Source: an uncultured Lachnospiraceae bacterium
GTDB lineage: Bacteria > Bacillota > Clostridia > Lachnospirales > Lachnospiraceae
Assembly (NCBI GenBank): GCA_949935685.1
Contig: CATLGN010000068.1
Span: 1-7,626, forward strand
Reading direction: 5' to 3'
DNA: 7,626 bases
A program made the translations under genes and the position numbers. Shown piece by piece: positions 5,008 to 7,626 of the stretch. Numbering within the stretch: position 1 is the first letter of the stretch; every line of letters begins with the position of its first letter. The notes below the pieces were generated by a model that did not search any database, was not told the origin of the DNA, and saw nothing but the letters and a program-made list of their open reading frames with translations.

Positions 5008-5319
5008 GTGGGGGATACGTTTGGCCAGGGCGGTACGGGAACTGTTACGGTAGAGGCAAATGGCAGTGTATCGGATAAGAGTAAGGTTGCAGCGGTGTTG
5101 TTGTGTTTCTTTCTGGGGACGCTGGGAATTCACAGATTTTATCTGGGAAGAGCGGCTTCGGGCGCCGTTATGCTGGTGTTGACGATTATCGGATGGCTGA
5201 CATCGGCGATATTGATTGGCGCCGTTCCGCTGTTTGTTGTCGGCATTTGGAATATTGTGGACTTTTTCAGACTGTTGTTTAACGGCCTGAAGGATGGTCA
5301 GGGACGCGATCTGTCATAG
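5008..5319 (+). CDS. TM2-domain small membrane protein
   Basis: A 103-aa protein with a TM2 domain (Pfam TM2 family; molecular function unknown in bacteria). After a Gly/Ser-rich N-terminus (residues 1-22) comes KSKVAAVLLCFFLGTLGIHR (24-43), the first membrane segment running into the family signature GIHRFYLGR (40-48). A second hydrophobic stretch (about 52-82) follows and ends at the typical IWNIVDFFRLL (80-90), then a short polar tail. The start chosen is GTG at 5008 because AAAAGGAGGA (4991-5000) lies 7 bases ahead. An in-frame extension further upstream would run back into copy B and across the promoter, so it is rejected. It is the first gene of a probable three-gene operon of small membrane proteins. 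Confidence 0.88.
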   Translation: MGDTFGQGGTGTVTVEANGSVSDKSKVAAVLLCFFLGTLGIHRFYLGRAASGAVMLVLTIIGWLTSAILIGAVPLFVVGIWNIVDFFRLLFNGLKDGQGRDLS

Positions 5320-5394
5320 CGGTCGGAAGCGGAGCGTGAATGAGGGCCTTGGGCCTTACATTATATTTTATGAGGAAAAAGGAGAGAAAGTAGT

Positions 5395-5886
5395 ATGGCT
5401 AACATGAATTCATGGAATGTTACAGACAGCAATGGTATGTCTCACAGCATCAGTTGCAAGGCAAAATCTTTCGGCGGCCCGGAGATTAAAGTGGATACGA
5501 ATACATATCGCGTAAAATCCAGCAATTGGTTTGTTAATGTCGTGGATTATTCGGTTGATTTTCCGGGTGCAAACTGCCATGTGGTTATGATCGGCAATAA
5601 GAGCAGACTGGCAGTAAACGGGACCTATCAGGATGACGGATCCGCATATGAACCGGTTTCCAGCGTTCCGGCATGGATATGGGTTCTGGTAGCAGTCAGT
5701 GCGATCGGCGGCTGGTTCTTCGGCGGTATTCTCTGTCTGGCGATTGGTCTGATATTCAGTACCTTCTATATTTCAGCAGCGCTGCAGAATAACACCAAAA
5801 AGGCAATTATGTTCTTTGTCGGATTCTGCGTGATTGCGGCCATCTTCCTTGGTCTGAATCTGGCGCTTGTGGGTATGATGCAGTAA
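5395..5886 (+). CDS. Uncharacterised protein: N-terminal beta-rich soluble domain plus C-terminal membrane segments
   Basis: I do not recognise a named family with certainty. Residues 1-88 are soluble and look beta-rich (SWNVTDSNGMSHSIS, EIKVDTNTYRVKSSNW, VDYSVDFPGANCHVVMIGN, RLAVNGTYQDDGSAYEPV). The order of elements, W-V-DG-H-I then a short hydrophobic strand, then C-VV-G-K--L-VNG, faintly recalls the beta domain of FAIM proteins, which is a guess. Residues about 92-130 are strongly hydrophobic and could be two closely spaced membrane helices, and about 136-158 forms another. With no signal peptide, the soluble domain probably faces the cytoplasm. The ribosome binding site AAAAAGGAGAG (5376-5386) precedes the ATG by 8 bases. 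It lies 75 bases after the TM2 gene and 18 bases before the DUF4190-like gene, so all three are probably co-transcribed and may work together at the membrane. Confidence 0.75.
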   Translation: MANMNSWNVTDSNGMSHSISCKAKSFGGPEIKVDTNTYRVKSSNWFVNVVDYSVDFPGANCHVVMIGNKSRLAVNGTYQDDGSAYEPVSSVPAWIWVLVAVSAIGGWFFGGILCLAIGLIFSTFYISAALQNNTKKAIMFFVGFCVIAAIFLGLNLALVGMMQ

Positions 5887-5904
5887 AAGGAAAAAGAGGA
5901 AAAG

Positions 5905-6237
5905 ATGAACGAAAACAACAATCAGGGCGGCAACGTAAACAGTTATGCGCCCAACAATTATAATGGTCCGGTTATGGTAAGCAACGCCATACCGGAGAAA
6001 AGCGGCGGCAAAGCGGTGGGAAGCCTTGTATGCGGGATTATTTCCATTCTCGGATGCTGGTCCTATGTTACGATTGTCTTGAGTATTGTGGGGATTGTTC
6101 TGGGTATTATAAATCTTGCGCAGCATAACCCACAGAGAGGGATGGCGATTGCCGGTATCATTACTTCCGTGATCGGTCTGCTGCTCACTATTGGTATTAT
6201 TTTGCTTATCGTTGTGGCTGTGGCGAACGGTTTGTAA
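5905..6237 (+). CDS. DUF4190-like small membrane protein
   Basis: A 110-aa protein with an Asn/Gly-rich, low-complexity N-terminus (residues 1-34), then GKAVGSLVCGIISILGCWSY (35-54), TIVLSIVGIVLGIINLAQ (56-73) and RGMAIAGIITSVIGLLLTIG (78-97). The AVGSLVCGIIS...IVLGIINLA...GMAIAGIITSVIG pattern is that of the DUF4190 membrane domain, whose function is unknown. Three hydrophobic segments can be drawn (about 37-50, 55-72, 80-107). A purine-rich AAGAGGAAAAG ribosome binding site is close to the ATG. It is the last gene of the membrane cluster, followed within 20 bases by a strong terminator. The disordered N-terminus resembles that of many TM2 and DUF4190 proteins, which often occur near each other; this supports, but does not prove, a shared role. 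Confidence 0.82.
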   Translation: MNENNNQGGNVNSYAPNNYNGPVMVSNAIPEKSGGKAVGSLVCGIISILGCWSYVTIVLSIVGIVLGIINLAQHNPQRGMAIAGIITSVIGLLLTIGIILLIVVAVANGL

Positions 6238-6253
6238 GCAATGGTTGATTGGG

Positions 6254-6285
6254 GATGCCCCGGATATGGTTCCGGGGCATTCTTT
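6254..6285 (+). terminator. Intrinsic terminator after the membrane operon
   Basis: ATGCCCCGGA (6255-6264) pairs perfectly with TCCGGGGCAT (6271-6280) around a 6-base loop, followed by TCTTT and, slightly further on, a TTTTTT run at 6298-6303. It lies 17 bases after the DUF4190-like stop and should end that transcript ahead of dapB. No strong promoter is visible between it and dapB; TATTAT at 6303-6308 has only a poor -35 partner and lies very close to the start. Partial read-through is therefore possible. Confidence 0.88.
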
Positions 6286-6327
6286 ATCATACGATTCTTT
6301 TTTATTATATCGGAAGGGAGACAGAAT

Positions 6328-7089
6328 ATGGTCAGAATTATCATACATGGCTGTAACGGCCGTATGGGACAGTTTATCAGTAAGCTGGCGGAGCATGACA
6401 AAGAGGTGGAGACAGTGGCAGGGGTGGACGTTTCCACGCATATTGCCAATTCGTATCCGGTGTTTGCGGATATACGGGAATGCGGCGTCGATGCCGATGT
6501 GGTAATTGATTTTGCTTCCGCAAAGGCGGTGGACGGTCTGTTGGATTATTGCGAAGAAAAGGGCATGGCGTGCGTGCTCTGCACGACCGGACTGAGCGAG
6601 GCGCAGCTTGCCCGGGTGGAGGCGGTTTCTCATAAGGCGGCAATTCTGAAGTCGGCGAACATGTCGCTGGGGATCAATCTGCTCTTTAAGCTGCTGGCGG
6701 AGGCGGCTCCGGTTCTCGCGGCGGCGGGATTTGACATGGAGATTGTGGAAAAGCACCACAATCAAAAGCTGGATGCGCCGAGCGGTACGGCGCTGGCGCT
6801 GGCTGACTCTCTGAATGGAGCGCTGGGAAATGCGTACGAATATGTCTATGACAGAAGCGGCAGGCGCGCGGTCCGCCCGGAGAAGGAAATCGGGATTTCT
6901 GCGGTACGGGGCGGCACGATTGTGGGAGAACACGATGTGATATTTGCGGGGCGTGATGAAGTGATCACGTTTTCTCATCAGGCGTATTCCAGAGAGGTGT
7001 TCGCCAAAGGGGCGCTGCAGGCCGCAAAGTTTCTTTCCGGAAAGCCGGCGGGCTATTACAGCATGCGGGATGTGATTGAAGGCAGGTAA
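6328..7089 (+). CDS. dapB: 4-hydroxy-tetrahydrodipicolinate reductase
   Basis: This cytoplasmic NAD(P)H-dependent enzyme reduces the DapA product to tetrahydrodipicolinate, the second step of the diaminopimelate branch. The 253-aa length is normal. The N-terminal Rossmann fold begins VRIIIHGCNGRMGQ (nucleotide-binding G8, G11, G14), and VVIDFAS (58-64) and CTTGLS (85-90) follow. The catalytic region is SANMSLGINLLF (109-120), VEKHHNQKLDAPSGTA (140-155) with His143, His144 and Lys147, and AVRGGTIVGEHDVIFAG (192-208). The ATG at 6328 is chosen because AAGGGAG (6314-6320) precedes it and it gives the standard start. An in-frame ATG at 6241 would add 29 unrelated residues and translate the terminator stem, so it is rejected. 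fbp follows 18 bases after the stop and is probably co-transcribed. No lysine riboswitch is visible in front. Confidence 0.97.
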   Translation: MVRIIIHGCNGRMGQFISKLAEHDKEVETVAGVDVSTHIANSYPVFADIRECGVDADVVIDFASAKAVDGLLDYCEEKGMACVLCTTGLSEAQLARVEAVSHKAAILKSANMSLGINLLFKLLAEAAPVLAAAGFDMEIVEKHHNQKLDAPSGTALALADSLNGALGNAYEYVYDRSGRRAVRPEKEIGISAVRGGTIVGEHDVIFAGRDEVITFSHQAYSREVFAKGALQAAKFLSGKPAGYYSMRDVIEGR

Positions 7090-7107
7090 CAATACGGGGG
7101 ACGGGTT

Positions 7108-7626
7108 ATGGAAAACGAGAAGATCGGGGAAAATCTGACAGAGATGGAACTGATGTATTTAAAGACGCTGGCCAGGCAGTATCCGACGATCGCCACGGCG
7201 TCCACAGAGATCATCAATCTGCAGGCGATTTTGAATCTGCCGAAGGGAACGGAGCATTTTCTGACAGATATACATGGCGAATATGAGCAGTTCAATCATG
7301 TGCTGCGCAACGGCAGCGGTTCCGTGAAATATAAGATTGACGAGGAATTTGGCAATACGCTCAGCAGCCGGGACAAAAAGAGCCTGGCCACGCTGATCTA
7401 TTATCCGCAGGAGAAACTGGAACTGGTAATGCAGCAGGAGGATAATATCGAAGACTGGTATAAGATTACCCTGCACAGACTGGTACAGATTACAAAACGG
7501 GTGTCTTCCAAATACACCCGTTCCAAGGTACGGAAGGCGCTGCCGAAGGACTTTGCCTATATTATAGAAGAATTGATTACGGAAAAAGCGGAAGTGCATG
7601 ACAAGGAAGCCTATTATAATGAAATC
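7108..7626 (+). CDS. fbp: Class III fructose-1,6-bisphosphatase, N-terminal part (runs off the right edge)
   Basis: This gluconeogenic enzyme hydrolyses fructose 1,6-bisphosphate to fructose 6-phosphate. The class III form is typical of Firmicutes. The 173 codons seen cover roughly the first quarter of a protein usually about 640-670 aa long. Diagnostic features are [20 protein letters not shown] (17-36), [20 protein letters not shown] (43-62) with the metal-binding DIHGE (54-58), and [14 protein letters not shown] (68-81), then the helical insertion with [22 protein letters not shown] at the edge. The start at 7108 is the first ATG after dapB. The upstream GGGGGACGGG is a weak ribosome binding site, so translation may partly depend on coupling with dapB. 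Most metal ligands lie beyond the window. Confidence 0.93.
   Translation, partial: MENEKIGENLTEMELMYLKTLARQYPTIATASTEIINLQAILNLPKGTEHFLTDIHGEYEQFNHVLRNGSGSVKYKIDEEFGNTLSSRDKKSLATLIYYPQEKLELVMQQEDNIEDWYKITLHRLVQITKRVSSKYTRSKVRKALPKDFAYIIEELITEKAEVHDKEAYYNEI

Noticed and set aside
4982..5008. 8-codon open frame MQMKRRRE overlapping the TM2 ribosome binding site
   Set aside because: It is purine-rich because it spans the Shine-Dalgarno sequence; it has no ribosome binding site of its own and is too short to support.
5773..7092. 439-codon minus-strand open frame opposite dapB and the membrane genes
   Set aside because: It overlaps four well-supported plus-strand features, including a terminator, and its sequence is His/Arg/Asn-rich without any domain.

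Overview
The window looks like a chromosomal segment from a Gram-positive Clostridia bacterium, most likely a Lachnospiraceae relative. The reasons are strong AGGAGG-type ribosome binding sites, consensus sigma-A promoters with 17-base spacers, a lysine riboswitch ahead of dapA, a class III (Firmicutes-type) fructose-1,6-bisphosphatase, and many recognisable low-GC Gram-positive protein families at moderate GC. This assignment is inference from gene families; no rRNA or species marker is present.

Layout from left to right: (1) the N-terminal 396 codons of the translational GTPase TypA/BipA on the minus strand, with its promoter; (2) about 840 bases without a gene (1200-2043) that hold a 400-bp palindromic MITE-like element (copy A), a mirrored half-end next to it, and a separate 92-bp palindrome; (3) a protein with two SSB-like OB domains; (4) a short CobO/BtuR-like corrinoid adenosyltransferase homologue whose P-loop lysine and other family residues are replaced; (5) a perfect sigma-A promoter, lysine riboswitch, terminator and two extra hairpins leading into dapA; (6) a second, shortened 324-bp copy of the MITE-like element (copy B) with an exact 9-bp target duplication; (7) a consensus promoter driving three small membrane-protein genes (TM2 domain, a soluble domain plus membrane segments, DUF4190-like) ending at a strong terminator; (8) dapB and, 18 bases later, the start of fbp, which runs off the window.

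DapA and DapB catalyse consecutive steps of the diaminopimelate/lysine pathway, and dapA is under lysine control through its leader. The dapA-dapB pair is interrupted by the three-gene membrane cluster and the repeat element, so dapB is transcriptionally separated and lacks a visible riboswitch of its own. The most unusual content is the palindromic repeat family: both copies stop 17-18 bases upstream of a sigma-A -35 box (typA and the TM2 operon), have matching inverted ends and carry paired apical hairpins. No transposase, CRISPR array, tRNA or rRNA was seen.
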